From the NCBI GenBank assembly GCA_905331475.1, contig CAJNYU010000038.1, positions 186,001-250,000 of the forward strand: DNA of 64,000 bases, in the 5' to 3' direction. This document shows positions 34,726 to 46,450 of this stretch, one piece after another (within the stretch, counting starts at the first letter, position 1; every line of letters begins with the position of its first letter). The translations under genes and the position numbers were made by a program. A model generated the notes under the pieces. It was not told where the DNA came from. It saw only the letters and a program-made list of their open reading frames with translations, and made no database searches. The stretch is from Rotaria socialis. Its lineage: Eukaryota; Rotifera; Eurotatoria; Philodinida; Philodinidae.

Positions 34726-37700
34726 AAAGTAAAAGAAAAAAATCGGTGATGATCAATGGTAATAAACCGATTCGTAGAAAGTCAGATGCTAAAGAGCACG
34801 CCACAGTAGTGTAGTTTGATATCTTTCAAGAAAAGAATTTAGTTTAGGTCAAAATACCATTTTCTGAATTTTTTTCATATAAAAAATACTGTTGAGATAG
34901 AAATATAATCATTTTTTTTTTATTTTTTTTAAATGATGGAGACATGAGAGCATTGAATGTTTGTTTTAAGCTTATTTCAAAAGTATTCATCAGAATGAGA
35001 ATGGTCCGAATAAAAGACGATTTTAAAAAGTATTTATAAGACAAAAAAAATCTTCGAACTAAAAAAGTTGACTCTTCATGACATATGTAGGCTGTCTACT
35101 GTATATTAAGGGTGTATGTGTAACTTTTTTCTTGACTAGAGAAATGCTCATTTATCTGATTTTATTCATATTGATGACTGAGAAATCGAGATTTAATTAA
35201 AAGAAATAGGTATTACCGATTCGTGTCATCTTATCATAGAACCAATTTGTCTATGGATAGTTTCAAAGCATGTATATGACATGAAGAAAGAGACTATACG
35301 ATGATGTCGATGAAAATTATATGAGATATATTTTTGTATAGTTAACAAAATAATATATTGTTCTTTCGAAAAAAATATACTAAACGACATATAACCAGAT
35401 TATTTTGGTCCAATGAAAATAAATAAATTTTAATCTTAACTCGCCATTTAGTCATATTTCGTTCGTGAAACTCTTTTAGAACATCTTTTAGTGCAAAATT
35501 CTTAATCGATTCTTGTCAATTAATATTATCTTTATTTTATCAATATGTGTTGTTTCACAGAAGATGTTATATTTATGTAAATTTTATTAGATCGAAAACT
35601 TTATAATATCTGCACTTATCAAATAAGACTTGATCTTAGTTATTAAGATACTCAATCTCTCACTTAGATTTTCTCAAATTTCAAAGAATTTAAAGAGAAG
35701 AAAGCCAAACAAATTAAAGTATTGAAAAAATACTATGTTCATATTTCAATATAAACACAATCAATATTTTGAATCTGAGCTATCTTCAGTGATAATAAAT
35801 AACTATTCTCGATTCATTTTGTTTTCCAAAAAATAAAACAATTTCTTTGTAAAGATCTTTTCATTTTAATAAGAAAATATCCGGTATAGGATTTACTATT
35901 AAACTTTGTATTTAAAAAAACAAGTCGTCCAATTGCGTAGTCAGAGTAAACTTCATTCAGTTGTTTGATTGTTTATAAGTATTTTTGTATTTCTGTAGAT
36001 GAACATTTCAGAAGCATTGAATTTTTAATAAAAACCAATGTTTATCAAGTTGTTTGCTTCTAATTTTTATCATTTCATATGTATAAATCAAGTACTAAAC
36101 TTGAAAGTTTCATACGATGTTCAAGTTTGACATACACGTAAATAGAAGATTTACATAGACCAACCAGCGAATATGCATGAAAACGTCAAAGAGTTTTTTC
36201 ATTTTTAGAAGTTAATATTTATATATTGTGAAACGATCTTCTTTTCCATTCTACTTTTTGAAGAGAAATTATGTGTCATTGAGAGCATTTTGAATAGAGT
36301 AGAAAGGCGATACATTTTTAGCTCTTGTTACCCCGGTCGAAGAAAACGATCAGTAAACANTGATTAATTATCTCGCGATACACCCACACCCACACAAAAG
36401 AAATAGATAGAATTCATCACTTGAAACTCCGATTGAATGACTTTTTAATGTCTGCTTGGGTTAACTAGATATGTAATTATTTTAAGTTTGATTTTCTACA
36501 AAAATATAGAATTTAAATACGCTTGAGAGAGAGAGAATGATCTATTCAAAGAATTTTACTCGATACTTTCGAAATTATTTCATATACTAGCTATATTCTA
36601 GAAAGATCTCATCTGATTCTTACGTTTTTTCTTCTAGTTAACATTCCTGCTAATGTCACAGAATAATTTATATAGAGTTTAATAAAAGATATTAACTTGC
36701 ATTTATGTCAGCGATAAAATTTTTGGAATGAACAATAAGTATAAATATTGAGCAATATGAAAACTTAATTTGAACAATATCATAATATTAAATGAGCAAT
36801 TAAAAAGAGAAAAACTGCATTATTTTTATTTACAACTGAGAAGAAGAAAAGAAACATATATAAGTGATTACTGTACCAATGAAGCTCTTTTTTTGCTTTC
36901 AATGGTAGGTGAAGGTTTCCAATATTTTAATCTCTAATGAACATATACCAATAATGTGCTTGTATATATAATTTTTCATGAATGATGGACTTCAGCATTG
37001 TTAGAGCAGACAAATAATATATATCATTGTATCATACCATTCATAATATAGATATAGCGTCTTTGTTCAGCTTAACCCAATTGTATGCATTCAGTTCAAT
37101 ATGATAATGTTATTGATAAGAGTAGGATTTCGTTCTTTGGATCATTCATTGATTATAGAAAAATAAGACAACTTTAAATTCTCTTTTAACTGCTTCAATG
37201 CGTTGCTAGAAGGTTGAGCTTACCCCGGTGAAACATCTTGTAAGTAAGATCTTGAGTAAGAATTCATAAGATCTTGAATGATGCATTCTGAGAGCATGTT
37301 TGATATTTTTTCAATTTATTTTAATAATAATTATTTCTGTCCCGAATAACTCAGATGTTGGGATCTGACCGACTTTAAGTTGGTTCGATTTTCGTCAAAC
37401 CAATTTCGGGTAGTCTTCTCTCGATCATCGATCGAGATTAGAATTCTCTCGAATAATCAATAGTCGAGAAATATTTTAGAAAAAAACTTCTTTTGAAAAA
37501 TGATGTTTTGCATGTTCAATCATGTTGCTTTCTCTGTTTTACTCAAGATCTTGTGAGAAGATACAGTGAAACCACTCTAAGATGAACACTGACTGGACTC
37601 TTCAAAACGTGTTCATTAAAGGAGGCGTTCATCTTCGAGAGGTGTCATGTTGAATGAAGTCTATATATGTATATAGTACATGGTTAGTATATACGAATGA

Positions 37701-38117
37701 TAAATATACACCTTTTATACTAATATCTATTACGGCCAGTGCCAAATTAATAAAAATCGTTTTTATCTACTGTATATGCTTCTTTATTTATCTTGTAACA
37801 AAGGAAAAGACTATTTTATTGATTTGAACTATTAAACATCTATTCAGTTTTAAACAAAAAAATGAACAAAGTTGTCATCTATTTTTGTTTACATCTAATC
37901 ATTTTTTATGAAAAAAGTCTTTAATGGTTGCTTACTTGACTCCTTTTGAGTCGATGAAAAGTTGAGTAAGTGTTGTGAATCTAATTGAGAAATCAGTGAA
38001 TGTAATTGTGATTATTCTCTCACACAGAATCGATTCACTCATCGCGGACTATTCATTTTCATTGTTCTGTTTGTGTCATACATGCGGCAAAGTTCGTTAT
38101 GACGAATTGACCGCCCA
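34726..38117. other. AT-rich gene-less stretch with a pogo-like end and telomere-like tract
   Basis: No supported gene in 3.4 kb. A single N sits at 36360, and a short (CCCACA)n tract lies at 36381-36396. About 37568-37655 begins CAGTGAAACCACTCTAAGA and has an inverted partner (GTTCATCTTCGAGAGGTGT), which resembles pogo/Tigger terminal and subterminal repeats. The stretch ends at the assembly gap, where the 5' LTR of the following element is expected. Confidence 0.5.
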
Positions 38118-38217
38118 NNNNNNNNNNNNNNNNNNNNNNNNNNNNNNNNNNNNNNNNNNNNNNNNNNNNNNNNNNNNNNNNNNNNNNNNNNNNNNNNNNN
38201 NNNNNNNNNNNNNNNNN
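38118..38217. other. assembly gap, 100 N
   Basis: Exactly 100 Ns, a conventional placeholder for a gap of unknown size. It lies where the 5' LTR and primer-binding site of the retrotransposon should be, so those cannot be described. Collapse of two similar LTRs is a likely cause of the gap. Confidence 0.95.
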
Positions 38218-38447
38218 ACCCTGGCAAACAACATCATTTACACTTAAACATTTACAAAAAAAAACAAAAAACAAAAACGAAAAGATAGACTATTTTTAAT
38301 TGATTAACTATAATATATTTATTACGGCTACCGGAACGAGATCATACGTGACGGATCACAATCAAGAATTAATTCCATATACGGTTATAACATATCCATC
38401 ATCTCGGAAGTTATCCGGCTTAAAACAAAATTCACAGCGTAATATAA

Positions 38448-39448
38448 TGCCTGATGAAAATCAAACTTCACAAAATCATATGACGGCTGATCAAACATTA
38501 TTAGCTAGAGCCCGTAAAGCTCGATTCGACGACTTACCGAATTATTCAGGACATCCTTCGGAGGATGTCGAACGATTTCTGAAAACTATTAAAACCATTA
38601 CAAAGGCAAACAATGAGAACGAGAATCGGGAGATACTCGAAATTGTCCGTGGAAAATTAACCAAATCGGCGAGAATATGGTTCGACAATAATGAACATAC
38701 GTTCAATAAATGGTCAGATTTCGAAAGTGCATTTCGAAATCGATATTTCTCAACAACAGCAATTCATAAAAAGTTTGATAAATTAAAACAACGAAAACAA
38801 CTATTTGATGAACCAGTTACAACATATATCGATGATATTCTTAATTTATGCAAGGAAGTAGATCCAACAATGTCCGATTCAATCATTATACAACATTTAA
38901 TGAGTGGACTAAACCCCAATCTTCGTATGGAATTATGTCGACACGATTCATGCATCCATACATTACACGAGTTTATGAAATATGCCAAAATTGAACAAGA
39001 TTTATACGACACATTTGGAAAATCTCGTACATTATCACCTGAATTAGCACAACGACCGTGTTACGAATTGGATAATACAACAACTCCTCAAGTAACTACT
39101 ATGATTCGACAACCAAGACAACAAGATAAAGATATAAAACAGGATGGTCGTCATACACATGCCATGCCTGCACGGAGCTCCGTCGTTCAACGGAACTCGA
39201 ATTACCAAATGAGAAATACGACAACAACATCGGACAATCGAATTCAAAATAATCCACGACGACACACATATTACAACAAATCAACAAATAATCAAGTATC
39301 ATATCAACATGGAATTAATAATTGCAAGATTTGTGGTCGAACAAACCACTCAACATTTAATTGTTTTTATAAATGTACAACCGGATGTTTTAAATGTGAT
39401 CAAAACCATCATATTCGTGATTGTACGATGCCTCAAAATTTTCAATAA
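38448..39448 (+). CDS. gag: Gag-like protein with two zinc knuckles
   Basis: I choose the ATG at 38448 (MPDENQTSQNH), giving 333 aa. The frame stays open upstream to about 38300 but without an ATG. The N-terminal half (ARKARFDDLPNYSGHPSEDV ... FLKTIKTITKANNEN ... RIWFDNNEHTFNKWSDFES) is the retrotransposon Gag fold of Ty3/Gypsy elements, including the W-x-F-x-x-A-F helix region. Then comes a polar Gln/Thr/Asn-rich linker. The C-terminus has two CCHC knuckles, CKICGRTNHSTFNC (C-x2-C-x4-H-x4-C) and CFKCDQNHHIRDC (C-x2-C-x4-H-x3-C, one residue short of the usual spacing), which bind element RNA during particle assembly. A frameshift signal lies just before its stop. Confidence 0.82.
39436..39442 (+). 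promoter_or_regulatory. candidate -1 ribosomal frameshift heptamer A AAT TTT
   Basis: In the gag frame the bases read A-AAT-TTT, matching the X-XXY-YYZ slippery pattern. They are followed by one codon and the gag stop TAA (39446-39448). The pol frame is -1 relative to gag and overlaps it here (the pol frame is open from about 39421). It has no ATG of its own near the junction, so entry by frameshift is the natural reading. No obvious strong stem-loop follows within the next 10 bases. Confidence 0.6.
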
Positions 39449-42400
39449 CTGGGTCACGCGATGGCGGTGTTCCCAGTAAATTTGTTAAGCCATCAACAAC
39501 ATCTTCGCCAGTTTACATTAAAATTTTTGTTAATGACCAACCAACTGAAGCCATTATCGATACAGGATCCGCCATCTCACTTATTAATTTGGATTTTCTT
39601 AAAACCATTCAGCACAGCAATTTGATTTACCAAACAAAATCATGTCAAACAGCAAATTCAACACCTCTTAATATTATCGGTCATATTAGATTAAAAATAA
39701 AAATGAAATTCGTATCAACTTATGCTATTACACATGTCACAACAAATTTAATTACACCGATTCTTTTGGGTAATGATTGGATTAATTCGAATCATGTGCA
39801 TCTCTTTGGCGACCAGAAACAATTAACTATTCCTGATCAACATGGTCAATTAATTTCAATTCCATACGTGGAGCCTGCATTTATTAATTATCCAGCTCTA
39901 TTAGTTCATCAAATTACTATTCCTCCATATTCACAAACATTAGTTGATATTCCATGTCCAGTTGATGATGCTAATAATTTTATATTTGAACCGTATGAAC
40001 GATATATACCAAGACTTATTTTCATACCACACACATTATTGAACATTAATAAACATCAAGCCAAGGTACTACTTATCAATGCTCAAGATCAACCACAAAT
40101 CTTATGAAAAAATACACGAATCGGAACTATTTCTCGTGAAACAACATATTTTGTATTTACTACGACCGAATATTCAACAACAACAAATTCTTTATTAAAT
40201 AAAAATTTTCAAAGGTCACCTCGATCTTACAAAAATTTTAAAAGTAGAGATATCTTAAACAAAAAAGATAACTCGAATTCAACACAATTAAATGTTATAT
40301 GTGAATTATGCAACGAATATTTTTTATCTGGAAACGATTTACAGAAACACCTACGAGCAAAATGTTATTCAGATCAGATTCGAAAACACATGCTCGAATC
40401 GACCAAACATATGGAAAATGAAAAACAACGATTAGCAATTCAAGATATATTATGGAGAAATAAAATATTATTTGATCCTACACCATCAATTATCAATATT
40501 CCTTCACAATCCGCAATTAAAACTGGTGATCATCCGCCTATTTATTCAAAACAATATTCCGCTTCATATAAAGATCAAGATATGAAATCTCAAGAAACAC
40601 AAAAATTATTAGAACGTGGTCAAATCGAAGAATCAACTTCTCCATGGTCATCACCTATTGTTCTTGTTAAGAAGAAAGATAAAACTATGCGATTTTGTAT
40701 TGATTATCGACGTCTCAATGCCATTACAATTAAAGATGCATTTCCACTTCCTCGAATCGATGAAATATTTGATCAACTATCTGATGCATTATATTATACA
40801 AAATTTGATTTCAAATCTGGTTATTTCCAGGTACCTCTCTCTAAAGGGGACCGTCCGAAAACAGCGTTTTCCACTCGCGACAATCATTATCAATTTGCAG
40901 TGCTACCCCAAGGTATTACTAATGGACCCGCAACATTTCAACGTATAATTAATCATATATTAGGACCTACAAGATGGAAATATGCATTAGCTTATATCGA
41001 TGATGTAATTATATACTCAAAAACATTTCAAGAACATTTATTACATCTTAATGAAATTTGTACAATATTAAAAAATGCTCGATTTCGTCTTAATCCGGAA
41101 AAATGTGAAATTGCCCGAATTCAAACAGATTACCTTGGACACAATGTTAAAAATGGTGAAATTCGTCCAAGTTCTTATAATATTAATGGTTTATTAAATA
41201 CAAAATTACCACAAACTGCTGATGAAGCTTGCAAATTTGTTAAAGCAGCTGAATATTATAGAAAATTCATACCAAAATTTTCTCAAATTGCTGAACCACT
41301 TCGGAAATTTGTTCCAACTACAAGAACCCAACAAAAGAAAGGACAAAAAGCTTTAATTACATTAACCAATGATGAATTAAAAGCATTCGACCAACTTAAA
41401 CAAATTCTTACGACAGATATGGTATTACGACTTCCAAATAACAGATTCCCTTTTAAAGTACAAACTGATGCATCTGATGACGGAATTGGTGCAGTATTAT
41501 TACAAATCTATCCAGAAGGAGATAGACCAATTGCATATCATTCAAAGAAATTTACTCAAGCTCAACGTAAATGGTCTCCTATGGAACAAGAATGTTATGC
41601 ATTTATTTGTGCATTAGATAAATGGAATAATTATTTAAGTGGAATTAAATTTGTTTGGGAAACTGATCACAAAGCATTAACACAATTAAATCAAAAGGCT
41701 CAAATTAATAAACGATGTGAACGATGGAGATTAAAAATTTTAGAATACGATTACAAGGTTAAATATATTCCTGGATTAACAAATTCCATGCCTGATTATT
41801 TATCAAGATCTCCAGTTGATGATGCTGAAGAAGATCCCGATGAAGTTTCACTTTTTATTTCAAAATCAACACAAACCGATTTTTTAGATATTAACAATCA
41901 ATCACCTGTCGTTACCGCTGTTCAAACTCGTGCTATGAAATTACGAAATTCAACTTCAAATGAAAAAAATGATACAACAATATTAACATCAGATACTCCA
42001 GTCGAAGAGAATCGAATAATTCCATTTTCAATCGAACAAGTAATGTAAGCACAACAAGATGATAATTATGTAAAAAATATTATTGACAATATTAAAAAAC
42101 ATACAAAATACTTTATAAAAAATAATATTTTAATGCGTCGATTAAATCCTCCAGTTCCCTACGTACCACAAGGTGAACTTCGTCAAATGATATTAAAAAT
42201 TTATCATGATACCGCAGCAAATGGTGCTCATTTCGGAAGAGATAAAACCCTACACAAAATTAAAACACGTTATTTTTGGCCTTCTATGTATAAAGATATT
42301 GACAATTATATAAAATCATGTATTCTTTGTGCCCAATATAATCCTCGTCGGCACAAAACTCCTGGTAAATTACGACCAATTGAACCTCCAGATGGAGTAT

Positions 42401-43236
42401 GGCAATTAGTATCTATGGATTTTCATGATCCTATTAACCCAACATCTCGTCGGGGGAACAAATATATTATATCTTTTACTGATATTTTATCAAAATTTAT
42501 GGTTACAAAAGCAGTACGTGATAATACTGCTCAAACAGCTGTTAAATTTCTTAAAGAAGATATTATCTCAAAATTTGGTACACCTAAATGTATATTAACG
42601 GACAATGGTACACATTTTACATCATCTATGATGAACGAATTAATAAAACAAATTGGATCAACACATTTATACTCAACACCATATCATCATCAAACTAATG
42701 GACAAGTGGAAAGATATAATTCAACAGTGGATTCAAAAATTGCAGCCTTATCAAATTTACGAAAAACCGATTGGGATGATCAATTACCATTTGTAACATT
42801 CAATTACAATACATCAATTCATTCTTCGACCAAACAAATCCCGTTTGAAATGATGTATGGTCGAACACCTATATTACCAATCGATTATCAAGAAGATAAT
42901 GTTACAATTTCATATGATGATGAACATATCAAGAAACTTAATCAGTTCTTACAAAAATTAAATGAACAAGCCAAAATTAATATTATTAAAAATCAAGAAC
43001 GATATAAACAACGTTATGATACAAATCGTTCTGATCCAGCTTATGATATTGGTGATCTTGTTCTCATTAAAACAAACAACACCCGTTACAAATTTGACAT
43101 TCGTTATGAAGGACCATACAGAATTACTAAAAAACTTACACCAAAAACATTTATTATTCAACACATCAAGAAACCAACTTTACATCGTCAGGTTACAACT
43201 GATGTGTTATTACCAATTTTTCAACGAATTTATTAA
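39439..43236 (+). pseudogene. pol: Pol polyprotein (PR, RT, RNase H, IN) with two in-frame stops
   Basis: One reading frame carries all domains but is cut by TGA at 40105-40107 and TAA at 42046-42048. PR: IIDTGSAISLI with the catalytic D-T-G. Between PR and RT there is a zinc-finger-like CELC...H-x4-C motif (40300-40365). RT: KLLERGQIEESTSPWSSPIV, FCIDYRRLNAIT, FAVLPQGITNGPATFQ and the active-site YIDD. RNase H: QTDASDDGIGAVLL, WETDHKAL and YIPGLTNSMPDYLSR. IN: an HHCC-type region (HFGRDKTLHKIKTRYFWPSM...CILC), the DDE core with SMDFHD, LTDNGTHF and YHHQTNGQVERYNS, then a GPYRI motif. All key residues I can check are kept, so decay is limited to the two stops. They may be real mutations or sequencing errors. 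Confidence 0.82.
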
Positions 43237-43732
43237 CATCAGGACCTCTAATCTAAGAGATCCGTTTTATGATAATATGTCAAACCGAATGGCATTATTC
43301 ATTATCAATAGAATTACTTAATGAAATATAATGTAGCATAGCAAAGCCGGAGAGTGTGAGTTTACCCCACTCACTGACTATGAAGGGCTATTATAATTTA
43401 TTTGGTTTATGATTTTAATGAATAATTAATCCATTTATACGAAATACCCATTTGAATATATTAAATATTCATTTATTCTTGATCAATTTTCAGATAGCTA
43501 GTGAGAATTAAAAAAGAATACAATTTCGTAAAAATATTAATTGACATATGAACATAAGACAAAATATTTAATCCCTATCCACGAACATCTACATCTTTTT
43601 TTTATCTGATAATCATTAGTAAATCAAAATAACCTATCATAATCGATCTTTTAGTAAAATCGAGGCACGTGTTAAGAAATCGACTATTCCATATATATAC
43701 ATTTTTTTCTTTTCTCTTCTATCATCGTACCA
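43237..43732 (+). other. spacer between IN and ORF3
   Basis: About 500 bp without an ORF. It ends in a strong pyrimidine run (TTTTTTTCTTTTCTCTTCT at about 43711-43729) a few bases before the ORF3 ATG. Such a tract would suit a splice acceptor, but the nearest AG upstream (about 43618) is not well placed. How ORF3 is expressed is not visible. Confidence 0.45.
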
Positions 43733-45328
43733 ATGTTATCTGAAGCCGAATATTATACCGCTTTACAAAACGTACACAACATTCCTTCTCATATTCAAGT
43801 ACAACATCGACAGAATTATACAAAATTATTAAAGAAACAAATCAAAGAATATGAATACAATTTAAAATATGACAATTTTCAACCATTGCCATATATTCCG
43901 TACTTTGTAAACAAAACAACAACTGAACCAACATTACAACAACTCATACAAGCAGCAACATCATCATCCGAATTTATTATGGATACAGAATCAATTAATA
44001 TATACAAAAGAAAAAATGAACCTACATTAATTCAAATCCAGATCATATTACCATACAATTTGTCTTTGGTTATGATCGTTGAAATGTGGCATTTACCTCG
44101 TAATAATACCACTTGTTTTACATTAATCAAACAATTATTTAACATTATCTTTACGACAAACAAAATTATTTATCTATGGGGTCTTAAAGATGAATTAACT
44201 CCTTTCGTCGATTTTAATTTATTTTCACATGATCAACTTCAATCTATTACACCAATTAATTTACAACACCAATTTAAATTATTTTGGAATGAACAACATA
44301 CACATCGTAATCGTATTTCAACATCTGATGATATATTAGAAGAAAATTGTTTATGTGAAACGTGTATCGGCAAGAAATCCTCAGAACCTTGGTCTCTCCA
44401 AGATTCGACAGCATATTTGCTGAAGGAGTATCTTCCGAAAATTTTAACTAGAGAAAAATTTAATTTAGGATTAGATCCACACTTATTTAATTTAGATTTT
44501 CAAGAACGACAATATCGACAACAACTTACAAATTATGCATTAAACGATTGTTTATCAATGCAACGAATATTGATAAATATGAAAAATGAAAAATTCGAAT
44601 TTAAATTTCATTCGAAGAAACCTATTAAAAATAAATCATTTCAATTATCACAATTTACTTCAGATGAAGATGATGATGATTTATTCTCTTCACAATCGAC
44701 TTCAACATTTTCCAAACCTCAAGAAAAAATTTCCAATCAAATTATTTCTTCAAAAAAATTATCCACTCCATCTATCATAACTCTGGAAAATAATTTGATA
44801 TTATCTACTCAAAATGAATTAACTATGAATCATCCACCAGAATTAATTCCATCATTAGTTGGTTTACAAGGATACTCACATGATTGGAAATCTATACGAA
44901 CGAATGAAAATAATAGTAATTTACTTGATCATGCAAATGTACAATCAGAATCAACATCAAATTTTAATGCTCAAAATGAACCAAAAAATCCTCGTGAAAA
45001 ATTATCGGCTGATCAACTTCGACAAATCCATAACAGATCATGTACAATCAAACAACGTCGACGATATTATAAAAACGAATTGATTTTCGAAAATATCGAT
45101 TATCGTTTTTCAATAAAACAAATTAAAATGATATTAAAAGAAGAAAATATTCCAATTTATATCGTCAATACAACAACAACAACCGAAAACACAAGAAAAT
45201 TGTTTGTCGCTGTTCGTAATGCAAAATTATTAAAGACATACGAACAACAAACTCAACATCTATTTACAAAAATACATTACGAACAACTTAAAGCAAATCG
45301 ACGATTGTTACGAGATGCTCAACATTAA
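43733..45328 (+). CDS. ORF3: DEDDy 3'-5' exonuclease carried by the LTR retrotransposon
   Basis: Intact frame of 531 aa from ATG at 43733. The exonuclease core spans about residues 78-285. Exo I is EFIMDTESINIY (D84, E86), Exo II is IYLWGLKDELTPFVD (D153) and Exo III is YALND (Y268, D272; the Y-x3-D spacing marks DEDDy, not DEDDh). This is the RNase D/WRN-type fold that trims 3' ends of RNA or single-stranded DNA. A CLCETC motif (206-211) interrupts the core between Exo II and Exo III and may bind metal. The region after about residue 290 is low-complexity Ser/Asn-rich. The last 100 residues are basic (SCTIKQRRRYYKNE) and may bind nucleic acid. There is no signal peptide or membrane segment, so this is not an envelope gene. 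It follows pol on the same strand and precedes the 3' LTR. Confidence 0.82.
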   Translation: MLSEAEYYTALQNVHNIPSHIQVQHRQNYTKLLKKQIKEYEYNLKYDNFQPLPYIPYFVNKTTTEPTLQQLIQAATSSSEFIMDTESINIYKRKNEPTLIQIQIILPYNLSLVMIVEMWHLPRNNTTCFTLIKQLFNIIFTTNKIIYLWGLKDELTPFVDFNLFSHDQLQSITPINLQHQFKLFWNEQHTHRNRISTSDDILEENCLCETCIGKKSSEPWSLQDSTAYLLKEYLPKILTREKFNLGLDPHLFNLDFQERQYRQQLTNYALNDCLSMQRILINMKNEKFEFKFHSKKPIKNKSFQLSQFTSDEDDDDLFSSQSTSTFSKPQEKISNQIISSKKLSTPSIITLENNLILSTQNELTMNHPPELIPSLVGLQGYSHDWKSIRTNENNSNLLDHANVQSESTSNFNAQNEPKNPREKLSADQLRQIHNRSCTIKQRRRYYKNELIFENIDYRFSIKQIKMILKEENIPIYIVNTTTTTENTRKLFVAVRNAKLLKTYEQQTQHLFTKIHYEQLKANRRLLRDAQH

Positions 45329-45399
45329 ATTTTGATTTCTTTTATATATAATCATCTTAATGTTTTTGTTTGTCTTCGTTTTTTTTTCTATCTGAACAG

Positions 45400-45555
45400 A
45401 TTTTGTTATTAACTCGTTCAGATTTTGTTATTTTTTTTGTTATTAACTCGTTCAGATTTTGTTATTTTTTGTTATTAACTCTTGTTCAGATTTCATTATA
45501 TTTTTTCGTTGTAAACTGTTTGTTCAGATTTTGTCATTTCTGTTCAGATATGAAC
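45400..45555 (+). repeat. degenerate tandem repeat (TTATTAACTCGTTCAGATTTTG-like units) before the 3' LTR
   Basis: Four to five imperfect units of roughly 30-40 bp, built from GTTATTAACTCGTTCAGATT and TTGTTATTTTTT, lie between ORF3 and the polypurine tract. Tandem repeats in the 3' untranslated part are common in LTR elements. No function is claimed. Confidence 0.65.
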
Positions 45556-45711
45556 ATGTGACACGTAGGAAATCTTCTTTATATTTTCTATATCGTTGTT
45601 ACATTTTCTTGTTGTTATTATATCTACGTGATTCATCTTCATATTTCTTCCATTCTCTATCTACATTAAACGTAAAATGTTGATAGGATACATTTTTTTC
45701 TTGAAAGGGAG

Positions 45712-45909
45712 TGTTACAGTGAGATGTCGCTCACTTACACATTCGTATATATCCTCTATCATCTTCTTTAATCTTCTTTGGTCTTCTCTCTTCTTCCCTG
45801 GCTGTTCTCGCTATATATTTCATGTAATATAGAGTTAAGGAGATTCTTCTTGTTAAATAAAGTTAACGTACACGTTGTACGTACAGACAATACATCCCAC
45901 ACTTTAACA
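45712..45909 (+). repeat. putative 3' LTR, about 198 bp
   Basis: It begins TGTTACAG right after a purine run, TTGAAAGGGAG (45701-45711), which would be the polypurine tract. It ends ...CACACTTTAACA, so the termini form TGTTA...TAACA inverted repeats. Inside are a TATATA box near 45810 and AATAAA near 45855. The 5' partner is not present in the visible sequence, so the boundaries rest on these signals alone. Confidence 0.55.
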
Positions 45910-46450
45910 TCTACGAATTTATATTATTATTGTAAATTAAGAGCAAAATTTTCCAATATATATCTGAATCATCATTTTGAAATACAAGTGTGAGTTGTAC
46001 ATACTAAACATTAGTTTATTAATTTGAAAAGTAAGTTCACCGAACGAATTTTTAGATGATTCAGATCTTTAATATCAAAAATATCGACTCATAACTTTGA
46101 AAAAGCAGGGTATGGGTGTCATGATTCCTGTGCCTGTACCAGAGCTACGCGGGATGGCCAATAGAGATGTCTCGTCCTGTCCCACTCAAACTTTTCCCGT
46201 GAGTCACGCCCCGTCCTGTTTTGTCCCATATCGTCTTCCATGTAGCTGTGTTTATGCACATAAAACTAACGTTTCTATGATAATTCAATAAGCAAAACCT
46301 AGAATTTAGCATACACTTTCTTCTGGAAGAATAAGTATCGCACTATTTAATATTCATCAATCACGTGTACATATATGTTAGGCTCTAATATGTATAGAAC
46401 GAAAGAGACAAGCAGTGTCACTGATGTTATGTGACAGAACGACGAAAAAG

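Larger units (their letters stand above)
38218..45909 (+). mobile_element. Ty3/Gypsy-type LTR retrotransposon with DEDDy-exonuclease ORF3
   Basis: The visible part runs from the right edge of the gap to the end of the 3' LTR. The order is leader, gag, pol (PR-RT-RNaseH-IN), about 500 bp, ORF3 exonuclease, a tandem repeat, a polypurine tract and a 198-bp 3' LTR. The PR-RT-RH-IN order defines Ty3/Gypsy. The integrase has no chromodomain and no envelope-like ORF is visible. Pol has two in-frame stops (40105 and 42046), while gag and ORF3 are intact. The 5' LTR falls in or before the gap, so LTR divergence and target duplications cannot be assessed. The combination with a DEDDy exonuclease as third ORF is, as I recall, known from bdelloid LTR elements and from some Penelope-like elements. 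Confidence 0.85.

Noticed and set aside
43733..45328. Envelope-like gene as ORF3 of the retrotransposon
   Set aside because: No signal peptide, membrane segment or fusion-protein features; the DEDDy motifs give a better explanation.
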